Shown: positions 19,728 through 27,689 of the stretch, one piece after another
Numbering within the stretch: the first letter of the stretch is position 1
Layout of the letters: the number at the start of each line of letters is the position of its first letter
Source: Staphylococcus massiliensis CCUG 55927
GTDB lineage: Bacteria > Bacillota > Bacilli > Staphylococcales > Staphylococcaceae
Assembly: GCF_000298075.1 (NCBI RefSeq)
Contig: NZ_JH815593.1
Location: 35,786-99,785 of the forward strand
Direction: 5' to 3'
Length of the DNA: 64,000 nucleotides
The notes under the pieces: model-generated
Seen by the model: the letters and a program-made list of their open reading frames with translations, nothing else
Database searches by the model: none
Told to the model about the DNA's origin: nothing
Position numbers and translations under genes: made by a program

Positions 19728-20633
19728 ATGGCTTTAGATGCAATAAGCATTAGTTTAATTGTAGCAACACTACTTGCAATTATATTCTTTATCCTATTTC
19801 TCGTTGCGCTTAGCAGCAAAAAGAAAGCAAAACAAAAATTAGAGGATCAATATAACTCTAAACATTCAGAATTACATCAGAATCATGAAGAAGCTCTAGA
19901 GAAAGAAAGAATAGAAAATAAGAAAACGATTACGAAACAAAAAGAAGATTACGAAGCTACGGTAAATTCAAAAGATAGAGAAATTGATGCTTTAAAATTA
20001 TTCTCTAAAAATAAAAGTGAGTATATCACTGACATGCGTCTTTTAGGTATTCGTGAACGCTTAGTAAATGAAAAGCGTATCCGTCCTGAAGATATGCATA
20101 TTATGGCAAACATCTTTTTACCAAAGCAAAACTTTGAAGATGTTTCTAGAATCAGTCACTTAGTACTTACACGTACGGGTCTTTATTTAATCGATTCTCA
20201 ACTTTTAAAAGGACATGTGTATTACGGTGTTAATCAGTCTCAATTTGGAAAGCTTCCAGTTATGGAACAAGTTTTCAACACGCTTGATTTAGAAATAACT
20301 GCACCACATACGATTGTTTTAGATCAAAATGATGATAAACATTCTTTATCTGTAGTTGATTACACAACACATATTACGAAAGTTGAACGTTTAGCTGAAA
20401 CGTTAAAACGTGAATTAGATTTAAAATACCTACCAACAACGCTTTTATACTTTAACCCTAAATATGATGGCGCAGTAACAATCTCTAATTTCCAAGAGAC
20501 GTCTCATACTCGCGCGTTAGTTGGACCTGAACAACTTAATGAATACTTTAATAAGTTCGTCTTCCACGGACGTATTCAATACAATGTTGAAGAACTGCAA
20601 GAAATTATGGATAAAATTGAAAGCTTCAATTAA
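19728..20633 (+). CDS. Membrane-anchored coiled-coil protein with NERD-like domain
   Basis: A 301-residue protein with one membrane segment at about residues 5-30, a charged coiled-coil region at about 33-95, and a C-terminal domain whose SHLVLTRTGLYLID stretch resembles NERD nuclease-related domains. The role is unknown; nuclease activity is not proven for this family. The ATG at 19728 follows AAGGGAG with 11-base spacing; a TTG at 19692 is in frame but has no site. Single gene with its own terminator. Confidence 0.65.
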   Translation: MALDAISISLIVATLLAIIFFILFLVALSSKKKAKQKLEDQYNSKHSELHQNHEEALEKERIENKKTITKQKEDYEATVNSKDREIDALKLFSKNKSEYITDMRLLGIRERLVNEKRIRPEDMHIMANIFLPKQNFEDVSRISHLVLTRTGLYLIDSQLLKGHVYYGVNQSQFGKLPVMEQVFNTLDLEITAPHTIVLDQNDDKHSLSVVDYTTHITKVERLAETLKRELDLKYLPTTLLYFNPKYDGAVTISNFQETSHTRALVGPEQLNEYFNKFVFHGRIQYNVEELQEIMDKIESFN

Positions 20634-20637
20634 ATTG

Positions 20638-20683
20638 AAAGCACTATAGCGATACCGAATAGGTACGCTATAGTGCTTTTTTT
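20638..20683. terminator. Bidirectional terminator after the NERD-like gene
   Basis: Stem AAAGCACTATAGCG with CGCTATAGTGCTTT, followed by more T. It also lies past the end of the convergent crcB gene. Confidence 0.93.
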
Positions 20684-20692
20684 AAACCTTAT

Positions 20693-21049
20693 TTACACGT
20701 AGTATCCCAATAGACAACATAATAATCCTAGGACAAATTGCACCAAAGCATAGATATAAAAGTAAGGTGAAGGTTTATTATCGTCATTTAACATTTGAAT
20801 CAATTCGTACATCATTGTAGAAAATGTTGTTAAACCACCTAACATGCCTGTGACAATTAAAGTTTTTAATGAATCATTTAAATCGAACTGCGATATATAT
20901 CCAATTAAAAAACATCCCACTAAATTAACAACAGTTGTTGCTAAAGGAAAGGTTACTTTAGGGAAGGACTTTTTAAAAAGATTCGTAATCAATCCTCTTA
21001 AAACAGCTCCGACGCCACCACCTAGTAGCACGAGTAAGATTTTAATCAT
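20693..21049 (-). CDS. crcB: Fluoride channel subunit CrcB/Fluc (second of pair)
   Basis: A 118-residue protein with four membrane segments and the family motifs GGGVGAVLRG near the start and GGLTTFSTM in the third segment. CrcB proteins form dual-topology dimeric channels that expel fluoride. It overlaps the upstream crcB by 8 bp, so the pair is coupled and probably forms a heterodimer of opposite topologies. I see no fluoride riboswitch upstream of the pair. Confidence 0.92.
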   Translation of the reverse strand: MIKILLVLLGGGVGAVLRGLITNLFKKSFPKVTFPLATTVVNLVGCFLIGYISQFDLNDSLKTLIVTGMLGGLTTFSTMMYELIQMLNDDNKPSPYFYIYALVQFVLGLLCCLLGYYV

Positions 21050-21413
21050 GTTTAACCTTACCTCCTAACGCAAAACCCTTCATGCAAAATGTAAGTCCCG
21101 CTAAAAAGCTTAAAATTGCGTATGAAAGTGCGAGCCAAATTTGATGATGATTAAGCATTTGAACGATTTCAAATTGAAAGGTTGAAAAGGTTGTTAGTGC
21201 GCCGACAAACCCTGTCGTAACGCCTTTCTTTACATTAGGATGATCTTGAAATAGTTGTATCGCAGCATGGGACAGGTATCCCACTAAGAAAGCACCGATT
21301 ATATTTGCGATAAAGGTACCAACTGGAAGGTCTGTAGGCTCGTGGAGAAATGAAAGAAGGTAGCGAAGCAAGGCACCAATCGCGCCTCCTATAAAAATAT
21401 ATACATATTGCAT
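21042..21413 (-). CDS. crcB: Fluoride channel subunit CrcB/Fluc (first of pair)
   Basis: A 123-residue, four-segment CrcB protein with GGAIGALLRY and GALTTFSTF motifs. It is the upstream partner of the 118-residue subunit. Its loop charges differ from its partner's, as expected for a pair that inserts in opposite directions. An intergenic hairpin repeat at 21430-21485 separates it from the next minus-strand gene. Confidence 0.92.
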   Translation of the reverse strand: MQYVYIFIGGAIGALLRYLLSFLHEPTDLPVGTFIANIIGAFLVGYLSHAAIQLFQDHPNVKKGVTTGFVGALTTFSTFQFEIVQMLNHHQIWLALSYAILSFLAGLTFCMKGFALGGKVKHD

Positions 21414-21429
21414 ATTGTCACCTCATTAA

Positions 21430-21485
21430 AAAAAGAGTGAGGCAGAAACCCGATGTGGTTCAAAGATTTCTTAATCTCACTCTGG
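21430..21485 (-). repeat. Staphylococcal-type GAGTGAGGCAGAAA intergenic hairpin
   Basis: On the minus strand AGAGTGAG pairs with CTCACTC across a 35-base loop and runs into eight T, so it can end transcription of the 21578-21883 gene. On the plus strand it reads GAGTGAGGCAGAAACC, like the GTGAGACAGAAA-type elements scattered in staphylococcal genomes. Confidence 0.6.
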
Positions 21486-21577
21486 CAATTTGCCTTAATC
21501 GAACTAAATTAAATTGAATCCATAAATCATCTTAATAACACTAAAGTCGTGCTAATTTCGTTTGATTGAATACGTAA

Positions 21578-21883
21578 TTAATTAAATATACCGAATGTGT
21601 ATAAAGCTGCTAAAATATGTAAGGCAATTACAATCATGATTATGAAAGGTAATATACGTGACGCACCGCGTACCCATCCACTATGAGAATGTAGTGATTT
21701 AATCGATTTATCGTTAAAATGTATGGCAAGTAGTATGATAATCGTATTCACGATACTACATATTAATATAAGTAAAATGATTGATTTAAAGTGAAAATCT
21801 AATAGTGGATTTAACGTATTAAAGTAACAACTAATTAAAATTAATATTAAGGATAGAAAAAAGTATTTTTTAGATGTATTCAT
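21578..21883 (-). CDS. Small three-segment membrane protein, unknown
   Basis: A 101-residue hydrophobic protein with membrane segments at about residues 8-25, 32-55 and 78-98, the last after a conserved-looking HSGWVRGASR loop. I do not recognise the family. The gene is real: the ATG follows AGGAGG with good spacing, and it ends before a hairpin. It stands between crcB and tal. Confidence 0.65.
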   Translation of the reverse strand: MNTSKKYFFLSLILILISCYFNTLNPLLDFHFKSIILLILICSIVNTIIILLAIHFNDKSIKSLHSHSGWVRGASRILPFIIMIVIALHILAALYTFGIFN

Positions 21884-22078
21884 AATATCCTCCTATAATT
21901 CTCAACATACATCATAGCACAAATAATTTCTTTTTATCTAATATTCATGAATAAATTTCTAGATAGCCCCTTAAAATAGCTATCATATACGAAAAATGGT
22001 ATAACTTATTTATATACATACCTAGTGTAAATCAACTTTAAACAGTAACACGATTCATATAGGATAGGAGGAATAAGT

Positions 22079-22789
22079 ATGTCTAATTTAAATGTTGAAG
22101 TATTTGCGGATGGTGCAGACATCGAGCAAATGAAACAAGCTTACCAAAACAAAGAGGTAGATGGCTTTACGACTAACCCTAGTTTAATGGCTAAAGCTGG
22201 TGTTACGGACTATAAGGCTTTTGCGAGTGAAGTTGTTCAAGCAATCCCTGATGCTTCGATTTCATTTGAAGTGTTCGCGAATGACATGGAAACAATGGAG
22301 AAAGAAGCTGAGATTTTAAAGGAATATGGTGACAACGTGTTCGTAAAAATTCCTGTTGTGAATACGAATGGTGAATCCATGATTCCACTTATTGAAAAGC
22401 TCTCACACAAAGATGTAAAACTTAATGTCACTGCGGTTTACACGATTGAACAAGTGAAAGCTATCACTGAAGCGGTTAAAGAAGGTGTACCTACATACGT
22501 CTCAGTATTTGCGGGACGTATCGCAGACACAGGTGTTGATCCGCTACCTTTAATGAAAGAATCGGTTAAAGTGACGCATGAAAAAGAAGGCGTTAAGTTA
22601 TTATGGGCGAGTTGCCGAGAATTATTTAACGTCATTCAAGCTGATGAAATCGGCGCTGACATTATCACTTGCCCAGCTGACGTTGTTAAAAAGATCCCGA
22701 ACATTGGTCGTAATATCGATGAACTGTCAGTTGATACAGTTAAAGGGTTTGAAAAAGATATTCAAAAGAGTGATTTAAGTATTTTATAA
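22079..22789 (+). CDS. tal: Transaldolase
   Basis: A 236-residue transaldolase of the short staphylococcal type. The Schiff-base lysine is K90 in NVFVKIP, and TTNPSL marks the first strand. It transfers a dihydroxyacetone unit between sugar phosphates in the pentose phosphate pathway. AGGAGG precedes the ATG. Monocistronic, with a strong terminator. Confidence 0.95.
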   Translation: MSNLNVEVFADGADIEQMKQAYQNKEVDGFTTNPSLMAKAGVTDYKAFASEVVQAIPDASISFEVFANDMETMEKEAEILKEYGDNVFVKIPVVNTNGESMIPLIEKLSHKDVKLNVTAVYTIEQVKAITEAVKEGVPTYVSVFAGRIADTGVDPLPLMKESVKVTHEKEGVKLLWASCRELFNVIQADEIGADIITCPADVVKKIPNIGRNIDELSVDTVKGFEKDIQKSDLSIL

Positions 22790-22803
22790 AAAACTAAAAA
22801 AAT

Positions 22804-22846
22804 TAGCCTTGAATGATGGTTGAGGTACCGTCATTCAAGGCTTTTA
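22804..22846 (+). terminator. Terminator of tal
   Basis: Stem GCCTTGAATGA with TCATTCAAGGC, followed by TTTTA. The other strand also has an A/T-rich flank, so it may act for the convergent gene. Confidence 0.92.
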
Positions 22847-22862
22847 TCATTTAACCATGCAC

Positions 22863-23207
22863 TTAAATATATTGTTTGGCTATATTACGACTCTCGCAAT
22901 ATTTATGATATGCCGCATTCAAAGTATCTAAATTCTTATTATTATCTATGATCAAATGTTCTAATTCTTCATGAATCGCATAAATACGTGTGACTAAGTG
23001 CTCTAAGTTCTTTTCAGCAAACTCTTCGCTTGTAAATATAAAGAATTCAATGTGTAAGTTTAATGTATAAATTTTTTGAACATCGTTTAAATCTTTATAG
23101 TTAAAAGGGTTTTCTTTGGTGTTTCTTACTTTCTTCATTAAAAAAGAGATATGCTCATCCACTTGGGAGAATTTGCGTCTCAAAAAGATTGTTTTACGAT
23201 TGCTCAT
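22863..23207 (-). CDS. Unknown 114-residue soluble protein
   Basis: A 114-residue, charged, probably helical protein with no membrane segment. I do not recognise it. The ATG at 23207 follows GGAGGTG by 10 bases; a longer in-frame start at 23318 has no site. It lies between tal and the yolD gene in the same direction as yolD, 130 bp apart, so the two may be separately transcribed. Confidence 0.6.
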   Translation of the reverse strand: MSNRKTIFLRRKFSQVDEHISFLMKKVRNTKENPFNYKDLNDVQKIYTLNLHIEFFIFTSEEFAEKNLEHLVTRIYAIHEELEHLIIDNNKNLDTLNAAYHKYCESRNIAKQYI

Positions 23208-23340
23208 AGTTAGTCGGCACCTCCAATGTAAGTAAGCATTAACAATTACATTATAGCCTAATTTAGATAAAAAATGTAAATATTTTACATTTGTTGTTGA
23301 ATTGCTTGCGATTATCACTTTTTTAATCGTATATGAGGTG

Positions 23341-23751
23341 TCATATTATTTCTAAAATATCTGTTATGCGGAGTTTCTGTGTTTGGTTGTTCACTTTCAC
23401 GATAATTAAATTTTCGTGATGATACACTTTAGAAAGTGATCCTTCAAGTTGGTTGACTTCTCCCTCGCTAAAATATTTAATTTTACATCTAGGTTCGTGG
23501 AAAAGCTTAAAACATAACATATGATTTAACTCTGCTAACTGATCTTCACTTAGAAGCGGCTTTGTAATCTTACTTTGATCGTCGATGTGGTTTTGGATAG
23601 CATCAAACTGTTCTGGTATCGTGGCGAACGGTGCCCATTTAACCATACCGCGTCCTTTAGGAATTCTAGGGTTTAAATATTGCCTTGGAATATTGCGATA
23701 ATCCGTTTCATCTTTATATGCATCTGGTAGATTTTGGAAAGTAGTATGCAT
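23341..23751 (-). CDS. YolD-like protein, SOS-type promoter
   Basis: A 136-residue YolD-family protein, recognised by KGRGMVKWAPFATIPEQ at about residues 32-48. YolD proteins often accompany Y-family DNA polymerases; none is adjacent here. The promoter has -35 TAGACA, 17 bp and -10 TATAAT with a LexA-type box in the spacer, so it should be induced by DNA damage. Function of the protein itself is not established. Confidence 0.8.
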   Translation of the reverse strand: MHTTFQNLPDAYKDETDYRNIPRQYLNPRIPKGRGMVKWAPFATIPEQFDAIQNHIDDQSKITKPLLSEDQLAELNHMLCFKLFHEPRCKIKYFSEGEVNQLEGSLSKVYHHENLIIVKVNNQTQKLRITDILEII

Positions 23752-23774
23752 GATTGATCACCTCGTCATCACTT

Positions 23775-23803
23775 ATTATAAGAACATATGTTCTGTTTGT
23801 CTA
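23775..23803 (-). promoter_or_regulatory. SigA promoter of yolD
   Basis: -35 TAGACA (23798-23803) and -10 TATAAT (23775-23780) on the minus strand are separated by exactly 17 bp. The start codon is 24 bp beyond the -10. Confidence 0.75.
23782..23793. promoter_or_regulatory. LexA (SOS) operator
   Basis: The perfect 12-bp palindrome GAACATATGTTC fits the Gram-positive SOS box CGAACRNRYGTTYC except for the outermost bases. It fills the spacer of the yolD promoter, an ideal place for repression. Confidence 0.8.
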
Positions 23804-23898
23804 TATCTTTCATGTAAAAATTAAATTAAGATTGTTTAAACCAACCAAAAACTATAAAATATGAACATAATGATTGTTTAATAAAAAAGGGTGACGTA

Positions 23899-24339
23899 AT
23901 GGAAAAGGAAGCATTTTATAAGCACGTGCAAAAACAATTATGGTTTTTAAATTTTAAAGAAAAGCAAAAGCTTAAAACTGTCATTCAGCATGACAAAACT
24001 GGTGAAAAGGTGGAGCATCAAAATCCGAATGCTTATGCTCAGAACTTTCTCAAGACATATATATTTAAAGATAAACCAGTTACAAAAGGGAATTTGATTT
24101 CCGCGTTAGTTGGACTGTTTATTTCTAATATATTAGGACTTGGTTTATTCTTGTTCGGATTAATAACATTGTTAAATAGCGTGCACCATTTTATAAGACC
24201 GATGAATGATTTAAGTGTTATGAACAATACGTTGATTCTGCTCGGGTCGGTCATCATCATGTTGGTTAGTATCTTTTTCTTAAAAGTTACGATTGGTTAT
24301 TTTACGAAAAAGCTATTAATGTATAAGTTTAATCAATAG
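23899..24339 (+). CDS. Unknown two-segment membrane protein
   Basis: A 146-residue protein with a soluble, lysine-rich N-terminal half (to about residue 60) and two membrane segments at about 66-90 and 110-130. The N-terminal part vaguely recalls HAAS-type modules, but I cannot assign it. AAAAAAGGGTGACGTA precedes the ATG. It converges on and overlaps ecfX by 11 bp at the 3' ends. Confidence 0.6.
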   Translation: MEKEAFYKHVQKQLWFLNFKEKQKLKTVIQHDKTGEKVEHQNPNAYAQNFLKTYIFKDKPVTKGNLISALVGLFISNILGLGLFLFGLITLLNSVHHFIRPMNDLSVMNNTLILLGSVIIMLVSIFFLKVTIGYFTKKLLMYKFNQ

Positions 24340-24781
24340 CATAACTTAAAAAATATAACATTAAGCCTTCTTTCCACTTTTTAGACAATAATTGGTAGGG
24401 AAGATTAACACTTAACTGAACATTACCTTTAAAATGAATCGTAGTTTCATTTGTAGATTGTTGTGATAAACCTACAACGTTACATAAATTGATATAGGTA
24501 TTGATAGGTGAACGCTTAGCAAATAAAGGAAGTAACAAAAGGTCATTGTGTACAAATATTGGAAGTAGTTTATTAATATTCAATATTTGTTTAGCGATGG
24601 CTTTTTGTGTTTTTAAAGACTTTTGATGTTTGTGGAGGAGCATGTTTAAAAGGTTTACATGTGTCATATCGACTTGAACAGGCTGAGGTTGTTGCATGTA
24701 GTATAGATCAAATTGGAAGTCTTGACTGTATGAAGTAGTGAAGTACAACAAAGAATGAGTTGGAACATGCATAGGAATCAA
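24329..24781 (-). CDS. ecfX: EcfX-like partner of SigS
   Basis: A 150-residue soluble protein directly after sigS, with a 4-bp overlap of stop and start. The position matches ecfX, the gene next to sigS in S. aureus, which is thought to modulate SigS. Nothing in the sequence gives a known domain, and it has no membrane segment, unlike classical anti-sigma factors. The name rests mostly on context. Confidence 0.65.
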   Translation of the reverse strand: MIPMHVPTHSLLYFTTSYSQDFQFDLYYMQQPQPVQVDMTHVNLLNMLLHKHQKSLKTQKAIAKQILNINKLLPIFVHNDLLLLPLFAKRSPINTYINLCNVVGLSQQSTNETTIHFKGNVQLSVNLPYQLLSKKWKEGLMLYFLSYAID

Positions 24782-25248
24782 GTCCTTTCATTGAAGAATG
24801 CCTGGTATTTAAGTTGAGAGAGGCGCTTGTATTTACGTAGGGTATTTGGAGATTTGTGCATGAATTTAGCAATCTCGTGTAGCTTATAGCCTTGTGACCT
24901 TAAGATAAGCCATTGTTTTTCCTCTATAGAGAGTTGGTCGATAAATGCATTAAATTCAGCATGATTAAAGGAGTAGGGTTCTGGAAGGTTTAAAGTAGAA
25001 TCATAGATATCTTCTAATAAAGGTTCACGATATTGTTTGCGTAGTAAATCAATGAGATAGAAGTTTAGGAAGTGGTAGTAGTAACGTGCTTCGTTATCAT
25101 TTTTAGAAGGATCATAGTTTTGATAAAGTTGCCAAAGCTTGATAGAGAGTAATTGTTCATATTCATCATAATTATACCTTATATGATACTTATGGAGAAG
25201 ATGATGTATCATTTTATTATATTTATTGTAAATTTGGTTGAAATTCAT
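24778..25248 (-). CDS. sigS: ECF-type sigma factor SigS
   Basis: A 156-residue protein with sigma region 2 at about residues 7-75 (including YDEYEQLLSIKLW and NFYLIDLLRKQ) and region 4 at about 108-150 with a helix-turn-helix (KLHEIAKFMHKSPNTLRKY). It corresponds to the staphylococcal ECF sigma factor SigS, a stress and virulence regulator. An AAAGGA site lies upstream. It is cotranscribed with ecfX and divergent from a small membrane gene. Confidence 0.85.
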   Translation of the reverse strand: MNFNQIYNKYNKMIHHLLHKYHIRYNYDEYEQLLSIKLWQLYQNYDPSKNDNEARYYYHFLNFYLIDLLRKQYREPLLEDIYDSTLNLPEPYSFNHAEFNAFIDQLSIEEKQWLILRSQGYKLHEIAKFMHKSPNTLRKYKRLSQLKYQAFFNERT

Positions 25249-25587
25249 AGAGCGTTTGTCCTTTTATTGTGAGCCACAATTCGTATTTCCGGATTAACCA
25301 AATTATAGATAAAACAGAATTTGGTGTCATATTGCGAATTGATATTATTCATGTTCGATAGTAAAGTTAAACATCATTTATGATTCAATATGAACGTTTA
25401 AAAGGACTTAAGTAATAGATAAGGTTTTTCAAAAGAATAAATTAAAATTAATAAAAGAGGTTTTTCAAATTAAATCGAATTATTAGAAGAAAAAGAGTAT
25501 TGTGACTATTTATAAAAAGATTTAAAGGCACCATGCCTCATGATAATCTATAAGCAGTTAAATAAAATAAAAGGAGATCGAAATGCA
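25249..25587. other. Divergent intergenic region upstream of sigS
   Basis: About 340 AT-rich bases between sigS and the next plus-strand gene. It must hold both promoters, but I see no clear regulatory palindrome or RNA element in it. Confidence 0.5.
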
Positions 25588-25827
25588 ATGCGTATGAACA
25601 CTATTTTTAGTCACTTCAAGCAAAAGACTTGGTATTTAGAGGACTTCATATTTTTAATTTATTGCATGTTTATTACTGCGTTGGTATTAAGCTTATTTAC
25701 ACCAATCGTTGTTGCGGTTATTGCAGGTCTAATTATTGGTAGCCTTGTGTACGCTGTTGTATTTGAATTAGATATATTTGATTTTGATTCGTTTTTAAAA
25801 AATCGAAAGACAAATCAAAAACAATAG
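25588..25827 (+). CDS. Small membrane protein, unknown
   Basis: A 79-residue protein with a hydrophobic core at about residues 18-60 that can form two membrane segments, and a short charged tail. The start at 25588 has AAAGGAG 11 bases upstream; ATG at 25594 is also possible. I do not recognise the family. It ends at a hairpin. Confidence 0.55.
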   Translation: MRMNTIFSHFKQKTWYLEDFIFLIYCMFITALVLSLFTPIVVAVIAGLIIGSLVYAVVFELDIFDFDSFLKNRKTNQKQ

Positions 25828-25838
25828 ATCTAAAGGTT

Positions 25839-25866
25839 GAGGTTGAGGGTAACTCAACCTCATTTT
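25839..25866. terminator. Terminator after the small membrane gene
   Basis: Stem GAGGTTGAG with CTCAACCTC and a five-base loop, followed by ATTTTAG on the plus strand. Confidence 0.75.
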
Positions 25867-26051
25867 AGTTCAGAGAAAAGTTGAGCTACATGCGTTAAAT
25901 CTTTAGCACTAACATGCTTTTGAAGTAACAAAGCATTTGCGAAAACACGCAAATTGGTGTTAAATAAGGGTGTAGAAGAATCGTAAAAATTAACATTTTT
26001 GTAGCATATAATCCATCATTTATATAGAGGTTCAGATATGAGGAGGTTTCA

Positions 26052-26273
26052 ATGGATTACGAACACTTAAATTTAGAACATTTCTTCGCGCGTAATGACG
26101 AATTAGACAGAATTAAAGATAAATCAGATTTTGTAATGATTAATAATCTAACGAATGAAATGCAATACCGTGATGGTCAAGTCGAAGGTTCCATAGATTT
26201 AAATCGTTACTATTATAAAAATCGCTCACAAGCTATGAGTTTCATCATGATGGATTATAAAAGAGAAGAGTAA
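26052..26273 (+). CDS. Unknown 73-residue soluble protein
   Basis: A 73-residue, charged, tyrosine-rich protein with no membrane segment. It has a strong GAGGAGG site eight bases before the ATG and a terminator right after the stop, so it is very likely expressed. I do not recognise a family. Confidence 0.6.
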   Translation: MDYEHLNLEHFFARNDELDRIKDKSDFVMINNLTNEMQYRDGQVEGSIDLNRYYYKNRSQAMSFIMMDYKREE

Positions 26274-26280
26274 CGAAGTG

Positions 26281-26320
26281 ACGATAAAACTTTAAATAGG
26301 ATTAAGTTTTATCGTTTTTT
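26281..26320 (+). terminator. Terminator of the 73-residue gene
   Basis: Stem ACGATAAAACTT with AAGTTTTATCGT followed by seven T. Confidence 0.9.
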
Positions 26321-26456
26321 TATTGAAATATTTCCGTTTGTTTACAATGAAATGTTAAATTAAGTAATAAATTGATGATTCAATAGTAGAGTGATAAAAT
26401 TAAGCTCTATCATACATATTTTGAAAGTTGGATTTCAGTATTTGAGAGGTGTAGAT

Positions 26457-27335
26457 ATGAAACAAGAGAAATCAGGCTCAAAGTTGGCAATCGTCGGATT
26501 GTTACTTGCAGTATTAATAGCAGGTATTATCTTTTTCATGATGATTGCAGATCAAATCTTCTTTGAAGATGTTGAAGAGGTCGTTAAAGTTGAGCAGTTA
26601 GATACAACATTAGATAAAGTAGCGAAGAAACAAATCAATAATCACACAAGTCAACAAACATCTGATGATAAAAACAAAACTTGGCGAGATGCTGATAGTG
26701 AAGAAATAAAAGAAATGCTTGATACCGAACGTATTGCTGATGATAAAGAGCAAAAGTATCAGTTTTTAAATCTCTCAAAATACCAAGGGATTAAAGAAAA
26801 TAGAATCAAGCGTATGTTACGTGACCGTGAAATGCTTAGAAATCATACGGATGATTTTGTAAAAGCCTCAAAGAAATACAATATTAATGAAGTTTACTTA
26901 ATTTCTCATGCAATCTTAGAAACAGGCGATAATAAAAGTGAACTTTCTAAAGGTATTGAAATTGATGGTAAAAAATACTATAACTTCTTTGGCGTAGGCG
27001 CTAGAGACGAAGCACCAATTAAGACTGGTTCAGAGTACGCTAAGAAAAAAGGTTGGGACACACCTGAAAAAGCTATCGAAGGTGGCGCAGAATTCATTCA
27101 CAAACATTTCCTATCACGTACTGGTCAAAATACGTTATATAGTATGAGATGGAACCCTAAAAATCCTGGGGAACATCAATACGCTACGGATATTAAATGG
27201 GCAGAAAGTAATGCTTCTTTAATCTCAGAATTCTATGAAGATATTAATACAGAAGGTAAGTACTTCACAGTCTTTCATTATAAATCTGGCGATGGTGATG
27301 GTGAAAAAGAGAAAGCATCTATTAAAGACAACTAG
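26457..27335 (+). CDS. sagB: Membrane-anchored N-acetylglucosaminidase SagB
   Basis: A 292-residue protein with one N-terminal membrane anchor (residues 10-32), a charged linker, and a glucosaminidase domain from about 115. The catalytic glutamate is E155 in SHAILETG, and NFFGVGA is the downstream family motif. S. aureus SagB cuts nascent glycan strands to set their length, with the CPBP-family partner SpdC. The ATG at 26457 follows GAGAGGTG; a longer frame start at 26391 lacks a site. Own terminator follows. Confidence 0.9.
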   Translation: MKQEKSGSKLAIVGLLLAVLIAGIIFFMMIADQIFFEDVEEVVKVEQLDTTLDKVAKKQINNHTSQQTSDDKNKTWRDADSEEIKEMLDTERIADDKEQKYQFLNLSKYQGIKENRIKRMLRDREMLRNHTDDFVKASKKYNINEVYLISHAILETGDNKSELSKGIEIDGKKYYNFFGVGARDEAPIKTGSEYAKKKGWDTPEKAIEGGAEFIHKHFLSRTGQNTLYSMRWNPKNPGEHQYATDIKWAESNASLISEFYEDINTEGKYFTVFHYKSGDGDGEKEKASIKDN

Positions 27336-27344
27336 ATATAAAGA

Positions 27345-27385
27345 GAAGGTAGTTCAGGTCAATAAGACGTCTGAACTACCTTTTC
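27345..27385 (+). terminator. Terminator of sagB
   Basis: Stem AAGGTAGTTCAG with CTGAACTACCTT, then TTTC. The minus-strand flank is also A/T-rich, so it may end the small peptide gene at 27418-27495 as well. Confidence 0.9.
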
Positions 27386-27417
27386 TATACGTTCTAACTT
27401 TACGATTAAAGGGTAAT

Positions 27418-27495
27418 TTATTTAGCAACGTTTTTGCGAGATAAGAAAGCAAAAATGACGATCATCACTGAGATAACTTTTAGTATAAATTTCAA
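27418..27495 (-). CDS. Possible 25-residue hydrophobic peptide
   Basis: A very short frame starting with TTG at 27495, eight bases after GGAG. It encodes 25 residues: a basic start (MKFILK), a 13-residue hydrophobic stretch and a basic end (SRKNVAK). This is the make-up of small membrane peptides or type I toxins. A terminator lies beyond its stop. No homologue is recognised by eye and the start codon is weak, so this remains a candidate. Confidence 0.4.
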   Translation of the reverse strand: MKFILKVISVMIVIFAFLSRKNVAK

Positions 27496-27689
27496 GATTA
27501 TCACTCCGTTTGTTGTCAGGATTTATAATAGTTTGTAATTTTACTATATCTTAAATTCAGAATCAATGTAAGATATTTGAAATTCTGAATTTGAATGCTT
27601 TTGAAAAGGGTATAAATAATGTGAATGAACGTTTGGTATTATAATAAACGTAAATAAAAAACGAAAAAGCTTATAAAGGAATGATATAT

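Noticed and set aside
21414..21577. Fluoride riboswitch upstream of the crcB pair
   Set aside because: The conserved crcB-motif bases and pseudoknot are not seen; only a terminator-like intergenic repeat is present.
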